A stretch of DNA of 64,000 nt from the NCBI RefSeq assembly GCF_958979055.1, contig NC_084887.1:24735044-24799043 (forward strand), given 5' to 3'. Positions 25,311 through 36,890 of the stretch are shown here, in pieces (the first letter of the stretch is position 1; every line of letters begins with the position of its first letter). This DNA is from Alnus glutinosa. Taxonomy: Eukaryota > Streptophyta > Magnoliopsida > Fagales > Betulaceae. Under the pieces are notes generated by a model. The model ran no database searches. It was given only the letters and a program-made list of their open reading frames with translations, and was not told the DNA's origin. Made by a program: the position numbers and the translations under genes.

Positions 25311-25960
25311 TTAAGACCCTTTTGATGGCTTATAATTCGATAATTGTTGCTAATTTACTTTCCAGTTTAATTCTAGGCTACTGCTACTTATAGATCCTCC
25401 AAGACATTGTATAATGTGTAGAGATGACTAATTTATTAGTTAGTTGACACAGTTTATAACGACTAGATGAAGAAATTAAGGTGGTCTGAGAAAAAAAAAC
25501 AAAAAAGAAGATGAATAAAGAAAGAATGGATAAATAAAGATGGAAGAGACAAATTTAGTCTTTGAAATACTTTGTCTTATATTATTTAAGTCATTTTCGC
25601 TGGTCTTTTTATCGTTAATGTCTTTGTTATATGATAAGGTTGTAGTACTAACTTTGTGTTTTTAGCAATTGGATACTTATAGGTAGGGATACCAATTACG
25701 ACCAACATTCTATGTTTTTTTTTTAAATAACATGTTGGTATTCTTTTCTTTCTCTTTTTTGATCACATTGGCATTCTTGTTTTTTTTTTTTTTTTTTTTT
25801 CCTTGTTTCTATTATTTTTTTTCCAAAAAAAAAAAAGAGAGAATATTTTTGATGTATGAATATAGTTTCTATGTAGATAAAAAGTTCATGTTGATGGGAT
25901 TATGTGTATAAAACATAGTGGAAGAATTACAGGAATTAATTTCAAGAGAATATGATTAGG
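25311..25960. other. CXE1 upstream region
   Basis: The first 300 nt resemble the upstream DNA of CXE2-4 (GACAAATTT.., TTTAAGTCATTTTCGCTGG, CTTTTTATCGTTAA), so the promoter was duplicated with the gene. It then passes into T-rich low complexity (25770-25830). No gene. Confidence 0.55.
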
Positions 25961-26045
25961 ATATAGCGAGGGGTGTTTATGCGGGTGGTTAATATCCGTC
26001 CGCATCTGCACATGCAGGTGCAGTAATAAAAAAACTATTATATGT

Positions 26046-26950
26046 TAGGGCTGAAAAGGCGGTTGCGGTTAGCGGTTTTGGTCAAAACCGCTAACCGCAA
26101 CCGCCTAGCGGTTATCAAAAACTTGCAAATCGCCTCCGCCACCCGCCTTGGCGGAGGCAGTTGTGAAATAACCGCCGGTTGGCGGTTTATATAACCGCCA
26201 ACCGGTAACCGGCCATGGACATGGAAAGCATATTAGATTTCTGCATATCGTCTCTGCACATCAGATTTCTGCCAACCCAACAAATACCGGACATGCTTTC
26301 CACAATCTACCAAAAATTGACATCATTCAACAATGAGTATATATCTGTTCTGTAGCAAGAAAAAGATGGGAAACAAAATCTAGAAGAGAGAGGGAGAGTA
26401 ACGAGAAAGAGAGTATAACAAAATCTGGTAGAGAGGAGAGTATAACAAGAGAGGAAGCCCGAATAAATAGCAAGAATATTATCGATTCCAATGCGAACAC
26501 CAATACGCAATGCCCCATCACCGGAAGGCTCTTTTCTCTGGTACCCATTTGATTTAATTCACTCTCCCTTGGACTCTAATTCCAGTTTCTCCTTCGTCGT
26601 CATCGGTGTGGTTGTTCTCGTGCTCTGGCTTCGAATCCCTTTGATGACAATCATAGGCAGGGACAGAGAGAGAGAGAGATTGGCTAGCGGCGGTGTGTGA
26701 AAGATGAGTCGAGAGATTTTTCTTTGTGCTTTAGGGTTAGGGTCAAACAACTTATTCGCATATACAAAAACGACGTCGTTCATAATAATAATAATAATAA
26801 TAATAATAAAGGCGATTAGCGGTTATAACCACCAATCGCCTTTGTAAAAACCGCTAAACGCCCCTGTAGAGCGGTTACCGATTTTTATGCGGTTTTAACG
26901 GTTTTGCGGTTATACGGTTAGCGGTTAGTAGGCGGTTATTTTCACTCCTA
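26046..26950. mobile_element. Non-autonomous hAT-like element, 905 bp
   Basis: Flanked by a perfect 8-bp target duplication TTATATGT (26038-26045 and 26951-26958). The left end is TAGGGCTGAAAAGGCGG; the reverse complement of the right end is TAGGAGTGAAAATAACC. Subterminal DNA is packed with GCGGTT and AACCGC copies in both orientations, as in hAT transposase-binding regions. No transposase coding seen, so it would need a partner element. It also contains the palindrome AACGACGTCGTT (26769-26780) and an ATA microsatellite. Confidence 0.85.
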
Positions 26951-27758
26951 TTATATGTATATGTGGATGCGGATAGTGTTTTTAAGGTATGCGGATGCGG
27001 TACGTCAATAACCACACCTGCATACCCTTTATATATAATATACATTTAATAAATTCACCAAAACGACGTCGTTTTAGATTAAGTGTAGGTTATATTTACA
27101 TTTTTAAAAAAAGTTTTTTTTTCATCAAATTTCACTCATTCACTTCACCGGTTCAACATGACACCACCAGATCCCAAAGCCATCATCTTCTTCTTCTCGC
27201 ATCTCATCTCTGATTCTCTCATATCTTAGACTCTCATTCACTTTACATTGTGATGCCACTGGAGCCCAGTGCTACGATCTTCTTCCACTCGCCTCGCGGT
27301 CTTTTATTTTCCATCGGCTCAACAAAATTTTAGGTGGGTTTCAATATTCTTTTTGGATTTTCTCTGCAATCAATTTAGTGATGGGTTTTTTGAGAATTTC
27401 TTGATTTCTATTGGTTTGTTGAATGGGTGTTTACTGTTTATGAAAGAATTGAATTTGATTTCTCTATTGTTTTGAACCAAATTAAAACAAGCACAAAACA
27501 CTAAAAATTGGTCCAAAATATTTTCGAAATGGTTTAAAATAGGCCTTAATAGAAACTCAAAGGAAGCACAAAAGACTAAAATAGGCTCAAAATGCTCATT
27601 ACCTAATATGCGGATAGCGGATAATAACCGCAATAACCACGCAGATGCGAGTAGTAAAAAATGATGCGGATGCGAATATCTAAAAATGATATATGCATTT
27701 TGCGAATGCGGCTGGAAATATTGCAAATAACCGCTGCATTCGCATCAACATGTACACA

Positions 27759-28498
27759 TAGGGGTGAAAACCCAGTTACGATTACCGGTTATTGGCTAAA
27801 ATCGGTGACCATAACTGGGATAGCAGGTTAACCTAGTATTTAATAACCAGCGGTTACCGGTTGGTACCTCATTATTCGCACAGGTAACTAAAATTATATA
27901 TATATGGTCTTTTGGGCCTACTTTTTCAACTTTATTTAGACTTTTTGGGCCTACTTCAAACTGAGTTGATGAGCTAGCTCACTCATCTTAAACTTATTCA
28001 AAAAACTCTTTTTGTGGATACTCTAATCTACTTCATAAAGATTGTTCCTTAGAATGCTGATTCAGAAAAAATCTAACCATCATGAGTCTCTTACAAAAGG
28101 AGGTTGGAAGATGGAGCACATGGAGGCTAGGGGCTTGTCAATGAATAATTTTTTTTAAAGAGTTGTCGATGCATACTTAAATATTGAAAAGTCACATGGA
28201 TGGCCTTTAAGTTTATTTAATTATACAATTCAAGGTGGTAATATGAATGTTTCTAACTTAAATCTTATCCCCTTCATCTTGCAGAAGGCCATCTTTTATA
28301 ATATCTCTAACTGTCGCGTAGCATTCACTAAAATTAATTTAATAGATTGGTAAGTAAAGAAAAGAAGAACTGAAGAAACAAGAAATTGAACCTAAAAAAA
28401 AAAAAAAAAAAAGGAAAGAAAGAAAAAAGAAACAAGAAACTGAGAAAGAGGCACTGAGACGGAAATAAAAGTGTAAGACCCTAAGGCTAATTTTATTA

Positions 28499-28570
<72 letters not shown>

Positions 28571-28785
28571 CCGGTTACCGGTTATAACCGGGTTAAATAA
28601 TTTTTAAAACCGGCAACTGGTCTGGTAGGGCCTAACCGGTTACCGGTTATAACCGGGTTAAATAATTTCTAAAACCGGTAACTAGTCTGGTAGGGCCGGT
28701 TATGAGTTATTTCCAATCGAGTACTAAAGCGATTGGCTGGTTTGCCGGTTACTACCGGTTATAACCGGCTGACTTTACACCCCTA
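27759..28785. mobile_element. Non-autonomous hAT-like element, 1027 bp
   Basis: Left end TAGGGGTGAAAACC; the reverse complement of the right end is TAGGGGTGTAAAGTC. The 8-bp flanks TGTACACA (27751-27758) and TGTACACC (28786-28793) match at seven positions and are the probable target duplication. Both ends carry repeated ACCGGTTATAACCGG motifs. A (TA)n run of about 65 nt sits at 28506-28568. No intact transposase. Its TIR resembles that of the 905-bp element nearby, so the two are related. Confidence 0.82.
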
Positions 28786-28793
28786 TGTACACC

Positions 28794-29486
28794 TGTACTA
28801 GGATGTATGTGAAACAAAAACTATGTAAGAAGCAAACTTACATAGGGCAATCGGCCACTTGATTTTTAGACATATCAAGATTGTTTTCAAGTAATTTAAT
28901 ATTTTCATTCAGCACACAATTCTTAAATTTTAAAGAGTCAACAAAGGCATGTGAATCAGACAATTTAATAACCATAGACTCTTTTTCATGCTCAACATCG
29001 ATCATTAACCTTTTTAAGGGCAATCTTATTGAGTTTCTTCAACTAAACACTATAATGCCTCCAAAATTATTTAATTAACTTGGAGTGTTACCCATAGCAT
29101 CCCCAATATAATTAATTGGTAATTAACTACAAGTGCTACCTATAATGACAAATTTCATAATCAAATGCAGTGGAAAATGAAATATTGATATGAGGGAAAA
29201 AAAAAAAAAACTAAATATCTCAGTGTCATTTTCTATCATCAATACAAACCAAAGTCTTTTAAGTACAAACAGTTACAAGTATGCAATACCATCTCAAGTA
29301 CAACTATACACAAATGATATACATAATTTTACAAGCCTTCGCTCAATGTCCCAAACCCTAGCTTGCAAACAGCCCTAACCTGCCCTCCTAGGATTTATGT
29401 TAAAGTGTAAAACAAATATGTGTTATAAATGGAAAAGTAACTACGTAAGTCCATGACTTGGTAAGTAAATCGCCAATGGAATAATA
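28794..29486. other. Unassigned spacer
   Basis: AT-rich DNA with no gene, no clear repeat border and no RNA gene that I can see. Confidence 0.4.
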
Positions 29487-30317
29487 TGTAAGGGATATAA
29501 TATAGGGGTATTCCAAGAAGATATAATAAAGGGGTAAATAGGAGAATTAGCTAGGGAGAATTAGTTAGGATATGCTTCTAGAAGATGCTTTTGGTTAGAC
29601 ATTTAGAGTCTATAAAAGGGAACCAAATATGTAAAGAAATAGATGAAAATGAATATTGATAAGAATCCTTTCTTAGAGAGCCTAGGCCTCTTGAAGTGCC
29701 TTGGAGAGATTGGGCCTCTCTAAGTGCCCGTAGTTACTCTTATTATCCATTTCAATCTTCATCTTCCTCCCTAATTCCTCCATATTTTCTCTTGCTTTGT
29801 TACAATTTCCATGTCATACCATAAAAGCACATAACAGAATTGTTGTGCAAATATCTACCTAAATAAATAGATAACTATTTGTACGTTTTACTCGCAAGTG
29901 CACAAGATCAAAACGATAGTATAGTAAGCAAATACGAGATCATTCCCATGAAGATTGGTAAATTATGCTTAAAAGATTTCCTAAATAATTAAGATGAGTG
30001 AAAATAAATAAAAATATTAATAAGATCTAATGAAAGAAAAGAGACAAAAATATTGCGGAAATATAATAGAAGTAAGGTAGGGCTTCAATATCCACCGCTA
30101 ATCATACTCAAATAAGATTCACAAAGCTAATGCTGCAATTCATAACTTGATACTTAATATTTATTGGCCACAAGGGCATGATATCTACTCCTAAAGCTAT
30201 TGATTTCCCTAAGTAACGAGTTAGGCATGGTATCTACTCTAACTTTTTTCTTCCTTGAAGGATTTAGCATGGTATCTACTAAGTTGTTTTTCCAAGAAAG
30301 CATAAATCTATAAAAAT
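29487..30317. repeat. Composite repeat, copy a: 330-bp LTR plus flank
   Basis: 29487-29816 is a 330-bp LTR-like block (starts TGTAAGGGATAT, ends CCATGTCA, contains TATAAAAGG). It is followed by TACCATAAAAGC and the first part of the larger solo LTR seen complete at 32146-33632. The whole 831-bp stretch recurs at 31792-32621 with few differences. Homology stops abruptly at 30317/30318. Confidence 0.8.
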
Positions 30318-31791
30318 CACGCCGCCTGTTGTGTAAATGGGACACTGTTTCTGAGATCAGGCAAGTTCTTGAGCAGGCCGAAGCAACCACGGAGGAAATC
30401 AATTCGGTAGAACCGGTTCTCCGTCCTTCTGCCTCAGATATTCCGAATGGCGTCCTCCATGGCGAGGGTTTAGACCCAGCCACTACGATCGAGCCCATGG
30501 ATGAGCCGCCTGTGCCGGCGGTGATGGAGAAGAAGGTGGTTCAACTTTGGAGCATCGAACCAAAGGCCATGACCGAGCAGCTTCTTCCGTTGGAAACAAA
30601 AATAAAGGCACCAATTCAGCTCTGGAACTCATTTGTGTTCCAGCTGTCAACCAAAAGAGCTGAGGTATGGATTTCGTTCCATACTGTGATTTTCAGGGGA
30701 GTTTTTATTAAGGTCTGGATTATGTTCCATATTGTGGGTTTCAAGCACCAATGGCGTTGGAAGCTTTCTTGTTGGCTGCCGCCGTGGGTGCCGCTAACGG
30801 GAGGCAAGGCCGTTCGGCATCTTTCACAGACGAAGACAACGTTTGGCAGTCCAGACGTTTCTAGAGTTCCTTGGGTGAACGAAACGGCCAGCACTTGTTT
30901 CACATAGTTGGGGTACAGAGGCGAGGAGGAAGACGATCGGTGCCACCGTGGCCATGGATGCAGAAGCTTTCTGCATGGGGGAGCGTGGCTGGAGCTTCTG
31001 GAAGGTTCAAGAATAATCGTCTGGAGCTTGGATCTTGAACGGTTTTGGAGGTCACATGGCAGGAGCTGATGGCGTTTTGGAAAAGAGAGCATTTCCTTTG
31101 AAGTCTTTTGTAACGTGTATCGGGAATAACAGGCGTGATTGACAGGCGATAGCTGGCGATATGATGGGGAAGACGTTTAGTTCACCTTCACGTGACCAAC
31201 GGCTGAATTTGATGGTTGGCACAAAAAAAAAAATGCTCGCTGCACTACTAAATGGACACGGGGGAATTTATACTTCGTAATGCCGTGGCTGACGAAGTAA
31301 GAGGGAAACGTGGAATGAGCTGATTGTGTAATGGGACGTGTGACGGTCAGGGGTGGGTCACGGCTGGCAAGAAGTTTCATAGCATATTGGTATTACTTTT
31401 TTTCAAGTGGGCCGAATCTTGCTGGAAGTCCACCTGCCTGGCTCATGATTAGCTTCGCAAAGTGGGTCTGCTGGCTTTAGCAAAATTAACGTGGCAATGG
31501 ATCCTGGAGTTTCTGGAAGACTGTTTAATGGTGCTTGGAAGTTGATAGAGTATCTGGATTTTTCTTTGCACCCGAATGCGTTGAATGGGCCTCAAGTGCT
31601 CCACATTCCAACAAGACTGAATGGGGCTAGTGTATGGTTGCTGTTTGGAGACCAGGAGATTTCTAAATAGGGCTTTTTATTTGCATTGGGTAGCTTATTT
31701 GTTTGTTGTGTTTAGATTGGTTTATTTTTATTTTTCTTTTGTAATTTTCCAACCGCACCTTGAGGGCGAGGTGCTTTGAAGGGTGGGGCAA
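30318..31791 (+). mobile_element. 3' internal part of an LTR retrotransposon
   Basis: Ends with CACCTTGAGGGCGAGGTG and GAAGGGTGGGGCA directly before the LTR at 31792. This is the usual layout of a pol end (Leu-Glu-Gly/Asp-rich tail) and a polypurine tract before a 3' LTR. An open stretch at about 30329-30905 is acidic and Pro/Glu-rich, but I see no reverse transcriptase, integrase or protease motif. The element is either a non-autonomous derivative or only its 3' remnant. The left junction (30318) is not an LTR border. Confidence 0.5.
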
Positions 31792-32621
31792 TGTAAGGGA
31801 TATAATATAGGAGAATTCCAGGAAGATTTAATAAATGGGTAAATAGGAGAATTAACTAGGGAGAATTAGTTAGGATATGCTTCTAGAAGATGCTTTTGGT
31901 TAGACATTTAGAGTCTATAAAAGGGAACCAAATATGTAAAGAAAGAGATGAAAATGAATATTGATAAGAATTCTTTCTTAGAGAGCCTAGGCCTCTTGAA
32001 GTGCTTTGGAGAGATTGGGCATCTCTAAGTGCCCGTAGTTACTCTTATTATCCATTTCAATCTTCATCTTCCTCCCTAATTCCTCCATATTTTCTCTTGC
32101 TTTGTTACAATTTTCATTTCATACCAGAAAAGCACATAACAGAACTGTTGTGCAAATATCTACCTAAATAAATAGATAACTATTTGTACGTTTTACTCGC
32201 AAGTGCACAAGATCAAAACGAAAGTATAGTAGGCAAATACGAGATCATTCCTATGAGGATTGGTAAATTATGCTTAAAAGATTTCCTAAATAATTAAGAT
32301 GAGTGAAAATAAATAAAAATATTAATAAGATCTAATAAAAGAAAAGAGACAAAAATATTGCGGAAATATAATAGAAGTAAGGTAGGGCTTCAATATTTAC
32401 CGCTAATCATACTAAAATAAGATTCACAATTTTAATGCTGCAATTCATAACTTGATACTTAATATTTACCGGCCACAAGGGCATGGTATCTACTCCTAAA
32501 GCCATTGATTTCCCTAAGCAACGAGTTAGGCATGGTATCTACTCTAACTCTTTTCTTCCTTGAAGGATTTAGCATGGTATCTATTAAGTTGTTTTTCAAG
32601 AAAGCATAAATCTATAAAAAT
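31792..32621. repeat. Composite repeat, copy b: 330-bp LTR plus flank
   Basis: The LTR block at 31792-32121 is again exactly 330 bp and follows the polypurine-like tract, so it behaves as a 3' LTR. The same right flank (TACCAGAAAAGC, then TGTTGTGCAAAT) follows as in copy a, so both copies share one insertion site. Confidence 0.8.
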
Positions 32622-33632
32622 TGATAAACACACTTAGGTAGGAACATGGTATCTATTCCAGTTGTCTTCATGTTAATTAATCCAAGAACATGTGATGGTG
32701 TTCTTTTGTTACTTTATTATGCCTAGGACCCAGTCATCCAAATTGACATAAATAACAAATTTATACCACATGCATATGTTGATCAAGCATAAACATGAGA
32801 GGAATTCAAAACAATAGGAAATAATCAAGTTAAGCATCAATATATGAATTGTAGCAAATGCGCCAATTGGAAATCTTAAAGAGACATGATTAGGGTTTCA
32901 ATCAAGCCCTAACTAAAGTATTAGTTACAACTAATATAGACTAAAATTATATACATACAGAAAATAAATAAAGGAAGAAAGAAAAACCAAAATTCTTCTT
33001 GAAGTAGCCTATAATTCTTCTTCCCAAGCTTATGTGTCTTCTCTTCAAAGGTTAGAGGCCTATTTATAGGGATTAAAGAAGCTCTAGAAGTCCTACAAAT
33101 CTTAGAACAATTGTAAATAGGTCTCCTAGTCTAAATAGAATAAGTACAAGTCTTTTCCTTTTCTGAAAGTTCAATCCAAGTAGGAAAATGATTCCAAATT
33201 CGTACAGATTTGTGGTTCTTTATTGCGGGGCAATTTTGATATGGTAAACGTCTGAATTAGGAAAAATCTATTTCTAACATATTTGTTTCATTTTTTATTC
33301 GTTTTCCAAAGCCACCAATTTTGTCCTAATCTGATACTTGAGCCGAAAGTTATAATTAAATTACAGAGACGTGCTCATTCTGGATTCTTTCCAAAAATAA
33401 CGAATTTTTGCCGACTTCTCTTTTCTTAAATTCAAAATTGATTTGGAGTTGAATCTTTCCAAAAGTAAGTTTGCCGACTTCGTTAAAATCTTGGAATTTG
33501 ATGGATTTTCTTCCAAAACCTGTAAAATACAAGAAAACACAAAAACAACACAAAACATCAAACTATAACAAAACTAAGAGCTTAACATATGTAAATTAAG
33601 AGGCTTGAATGTATAACATTCAACACTTATCA
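32146..33632 (-). mobile_element. Solo LTR-like element, about 1.49 kb
   Basis: Read on the minus strand it starts TGATAAGTGTTGAATG and ends GATATTTGCACAACA (TG...CA), with the GCAAGTGCAC motif near its end. No internal coding region is attached on either side, so it looks like a solo LTR of a large gypsy-type element. Five-base flanks (AGAAC, CACTA) do not match. Its first 480 nt are duplicated at 29840-30317, and a related truncated copy is at 37609-38556. Confidence 0.5.
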
Positions 33633-34752
33633 CACTAATCCATGCAGTAAGCCTAATTTAGTTGGAAATAAGTATAAGAAATTGGGCTTCTTAAAAATGT
33701 TATGAGATTTGAGTAAATTATATTAGTGATCATTACCTCCTCAATTACGACATCAATGAAAAATAGTACATTTATAAAGCAGTTAAGGCATAATTCTGAG
33801 TACAACACATATAACACTTTAATGTAAAAAATCATGCTAATGAAGTGTGTAATATAATATTCATATTCATTCAAAGTCCATAATTGTTCCCACATGACCT
33901 ACTTGTATTTTAATTCTTTTTACAGTGAGATTTGTGCGTCCCGTAAGATCTTTGGTAGAACACTGGTGCACCAGTGAGGTACAATAGCTAGCCACCCCTA
34001 GGGGTCCAAGCAGATCCGACCTTGAGTGATCAACACCACTAGTAATGCTGCAGGGTGCGACCGATCGCCATCTGTGGATGGTTGTGCCAGTCACTCTGGC
34101 CAATGGATCCAAGACATCCTAAATCTATTAAATCTGTGCCATAGAGTCAAGTCTATATATTGTTGTGTACACACTCATATTCTACACCTATTTTTTCATG
34201 ATGGTATGACAACAATTTTTAAATAATCAATATAGAAACATAGTTGATAGTTTAGTTTGTGGTAAGCAATAGACATGCATTAGTAAATTATTATTTATAA
34301 AATGTTAGGCTCATGACATAATTTTATGAAAAGCATGAGTCTTAAAATGCACGGTTTATAGATGAAATATTCATGTTTAATGACTGGGCATTTTTTATGT
34401 TTTTATGTTCAAATTTGAACAAGATTAGGGTAATTAAGCAATGTTGGAAAGACCAATTGCATGGAAGGAATCATCATGACCTACTTATAATTTTCATCCA
34501 AGATGAAAATATATATTTTTTCAATGAAATATTAATTGCATGATGCTATTATTCAAGAAACAAAAGATTTTATAAAGAAACCAAAAGATATGGTAAAAAG
34601 CTTACATGAAAAATATCCCCTAGCTGCAAATCACCTTAAGAACTCGATATTCTTGACAAGAAAACAAAAAAATTGAAATATTAAACTTGCTCCTAAATAA
34701 CATATATTTAGCAGCATAATTCAAAAACTGAACATCATTAGCTAGACATGTC
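33633..34752. other. Spacer downstream of CXE2
   Basis: 33633-34480 has no recognised gene. A more GC-rich patch at 33930-34110 encodes nothing I can identify. 34510-34720 is homologous to 53890-54090, the DNA 3' of CXE4, so CXE2 and CXE4 share their downstream flank. Confidence 0.5.
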
Positions 34753-35745
34753 CTATGCACCCGAGCAAGATAATATAAAATCCTTAGCTACTCTAAACAA
34801 TGCCTTGGCCTTCTGGGGATCAGAAAATTCCACCCCATGAGAACCTCCAACACCAAAATGAGCCACCACTTGTACAAACTTCTGCTCCAACATCTTCACC
34901 GACTCCACCTGTCTGTCAAATAATGGGTCCCCATCATAACCACTCACAAAAATCCTCCATCCTAGCACCTTGATTTTCTCTAAGAGCTTGGATCCACCGC
35001 CCACCGTCGGATTGCAATACTCATGATCGCGGTCAACCCCAATTGGCAGGGACAACTCCCACATAAGGTCACTTTCAGACAGTGGCAAAACAGGATCGTT
35101 AACAAGCCTCAGCTCTGACCCAGTCCTCTGGATCCCACCAAAAAATGGTTGATGCAATATCAGCCCTCGGATCTTCAACGGCTCTAGATGGCCAACTTCG
35201 TCAGCTGCACGTAGACCTGCATGGTAGGCTATGTTACCCCCAGCACTACTGCCCATGAGAAAACAAGAAGAAAAATCAGCATATTTTCTTAACCAATCAT
35301 CTTTGGCGGTTCTGATCCAGTGCAACGCTTCCACGGCATCATCATACGCCGCAGGCAGGCGATGCTCCGGTGCAAGCCGGTACTCGACCGATGCGATGAT
35401 CACACGGAGTTCGATCGCCATATTCACGCAAAAATCATGAAAAATTGATGAGGCTGGACTGCATATGATGAACCCTCCCCCATGGTAGTAAACTACGAGG
35501 GGTAGCTTAGTGGGTGAGTTATCTAGTGCTTCCGACGGAAGGAAGAGTCTGACCCAGGTGTTGTTTGATTGGTTGATGGGAATGTCTTTTGAGAGAACTG
35601 GAATACCAAGGCTCGGATCAGATGTGGGTGGGGTCTCTGGAATTTCGCGTAGGCGAGTGATCGTACCGTCAGGGTTGAGGACGATCTGAAGGCGCTGGTA
35701 GGGATCCATGCCAGGATTTGGAGATGCAGTTTGATCACCTGACAT
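34753..35745 (-). CDS. Plant carboxylesterase CXE2
   Basis: Intronless, 330 aa, same family as CXE1. The oxyanion hole HGGG is at 88-91. Catalytic Ser167 is in GSSAGG, Asp273 in GDPLFD, and His303 lies in GGSHGV, where the other copies have GDFHGV. All catalytic elements are present, so it is probably active; the natural ester substrate is unknown. The start MSGDQTASPNPG matches CXE1. It groups with CXE4 and with the N-terminal part of CXE3 (MDPYQRLQIVLNPDGTITR). A TATA-like CTATAAGTA lies about 60-70 nt upstream of the ATG on the minus strand and is conserved in the other copies. It has no MITE in its upstream DNA, unlike CXE3 and CXE4. Confidence 0.93.
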   Translation of the reverse strand: MSGDQTASPNPGMDPYQRLQIVLNPDGTITRLREIPETPPTSDPSLGIPVLSKDIPINQSNNTWVRLFLPSEALDNSPTKLPLVVYYHGGGFIICSPASSIFHDFCVNMAIELRVIIASVEYRLAPEHRLPAAYDDAVEALHWIRTAKDDWLRKYADFSSCFLMGSSAGGNIAYHAGLRAADEVGHLEPLKIRGLILHQPFFGGIQRTGSELRLVNDPVLPLSESDLMWELSLPIGVDRDHEYCNPTVGGGSKLLEKIKVLGWRIFVSGYDGDPLFDRQVESVKMLEQKFVQVVAHFGVGGSHGVEFSDPQKAKALFRVAKDFILSCSGA

Positions 35746-36890
35746 TTCAGACCCTTCTGATGGCTTATAATTCGATTATTGTTGCTAATTACCTTTCTAC
35801 TTACTTATAGATGCTTCAAGACTCTGTATAATGTACAGAGATGACTAATTTATTAATTAATTTGTTAGGCGTCGTGACACGTTTCTAGAGACTATATATT
35901 AAAAAAGGAAGATGGCTGGAAGAGACAAATTAGACTTTGAAATACTTTGTATTATATATATTATTTAAGTCATTTTCGCTGGTCTAGTTTGAATTCTAAT
36001 CTATTTTCCTGGTCTTTTTATCGTTAATATCTTTGTTTTAGGATAAGATTGTAGTACTAACACTATTTATTGATTATAATATATAACACCTTCTTGAAGA
36101 AAATGGAAAGCAATTATGAAAATAGTGTTAGATTAATAACTAATAATAATTTAATGACTCGTTCTTCATAATTGTTTTCCATTTTCTTCAAGAGAGACAA
36201 CTATTTATTGATTATAATATATAACACCTTGAAGAAAATGGAAAACAATTATGAAAATAGTGTGCGTTAGATTAATAAATTTAACATTAATATGATTGAT
36301 ATTAATTTGAAGCCCAAAACCAAAAGCTCTGGCTAGCCATTGAAATAAAATCTATCCGATGACCCGGCCTATAAAAATGAAAAATGCTATTTTTCAATCT
36401 CTACTTATATATATATATATATGTATTTTAAAAAAAATTACTATTAAATTTGTAGGACTTACATGTAAATCCTACAAAGACAAACAATAAATTTAAAAAA
36501 GAGATGGATGAGTAACATGTCTCTTCAAAAAATAAAATTAAATAAAATGGTCACCCAAAATCATAACACGATAAGTTTTCATACTTTTTTCACCTACCCA
36601 TTATTATTCTTCAGAGTTTTCTTCCCTCTTTAGCGATTCAATTCTCCCCTTTATTTTCTTTTTTTTTTTCTCCCTGTGCACCCACTTCCTTTTTTCTTTC
36701 TCGATCTTCTCTATAAGCAAAAAATGCAAAATCATAAAAGATAAGCATCATAGAGAACTATAGCCCAAAAGAGATTAAGTATTCGATATATCATTTTCCT
36801 CTTAATTTTAAGCTTCGTCCAATTCCTCAACTCGTCCTCTCCTACTTTTCCTCTTCTTCTTCTCCTAGCTAATTTCATTGAATTGAGTTA
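35746..36890. other. CXE2 upstream region with duplicated repeats
   Basis: Promoter-side DNA homologous to that of the other CXE copies. 36065-36290 contains two direct copies of an approximately 100-nt unit (ATTTATTGATTATAATATAT, then GAAGAAAATGGAAA, then CAATTATGAAAATAGTG) separated by an inverted piece (TTTTCCATTTTCTTC). No gene. Confidence 0.55.

Larger units (their letters stand above)
25965..28800. mobile_element. Possible outer element rich in GCGGATGCGG motifs, hosting two hAT-like insertions
   Basis: From GAGGGGTGTTTATGCGG (about 25968) to CGCATCAACATGTACACCTG (about 28797), the DNA outside the two bounded hAT-like elements carries ATGCGGATGCGG and its complement at both ends. The ends look weakly inverted (GGTGT..ATG). 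The interior 27120-27480 has a leader/intron-like, T-rich texture that could be captured gene sequence, but I recognise no protein. A target duplication is not clear, so the borders are tentative. Confidence 0.35.

Noticed and set aside
30616-31092. 158-codon minus-strand frame
   Set aside because: Antisense to the retrotransposon remnant, with no recognisable motif and no matching frame in other copies.
33930-34110. GC-richer patch as a possible gene
   Set aside because: Only about 80 codons open on either strand, no family resemblance, and no splice-linked neighbours.
36065-36290. Regularly spaced short repeats that could suggest a CRISPR-like array
   Set aside because: Only two or three imperfect AT-rich units, no unique equal-length spacers, and a plant nuclear context; ordinary tandem/inverted repeats.
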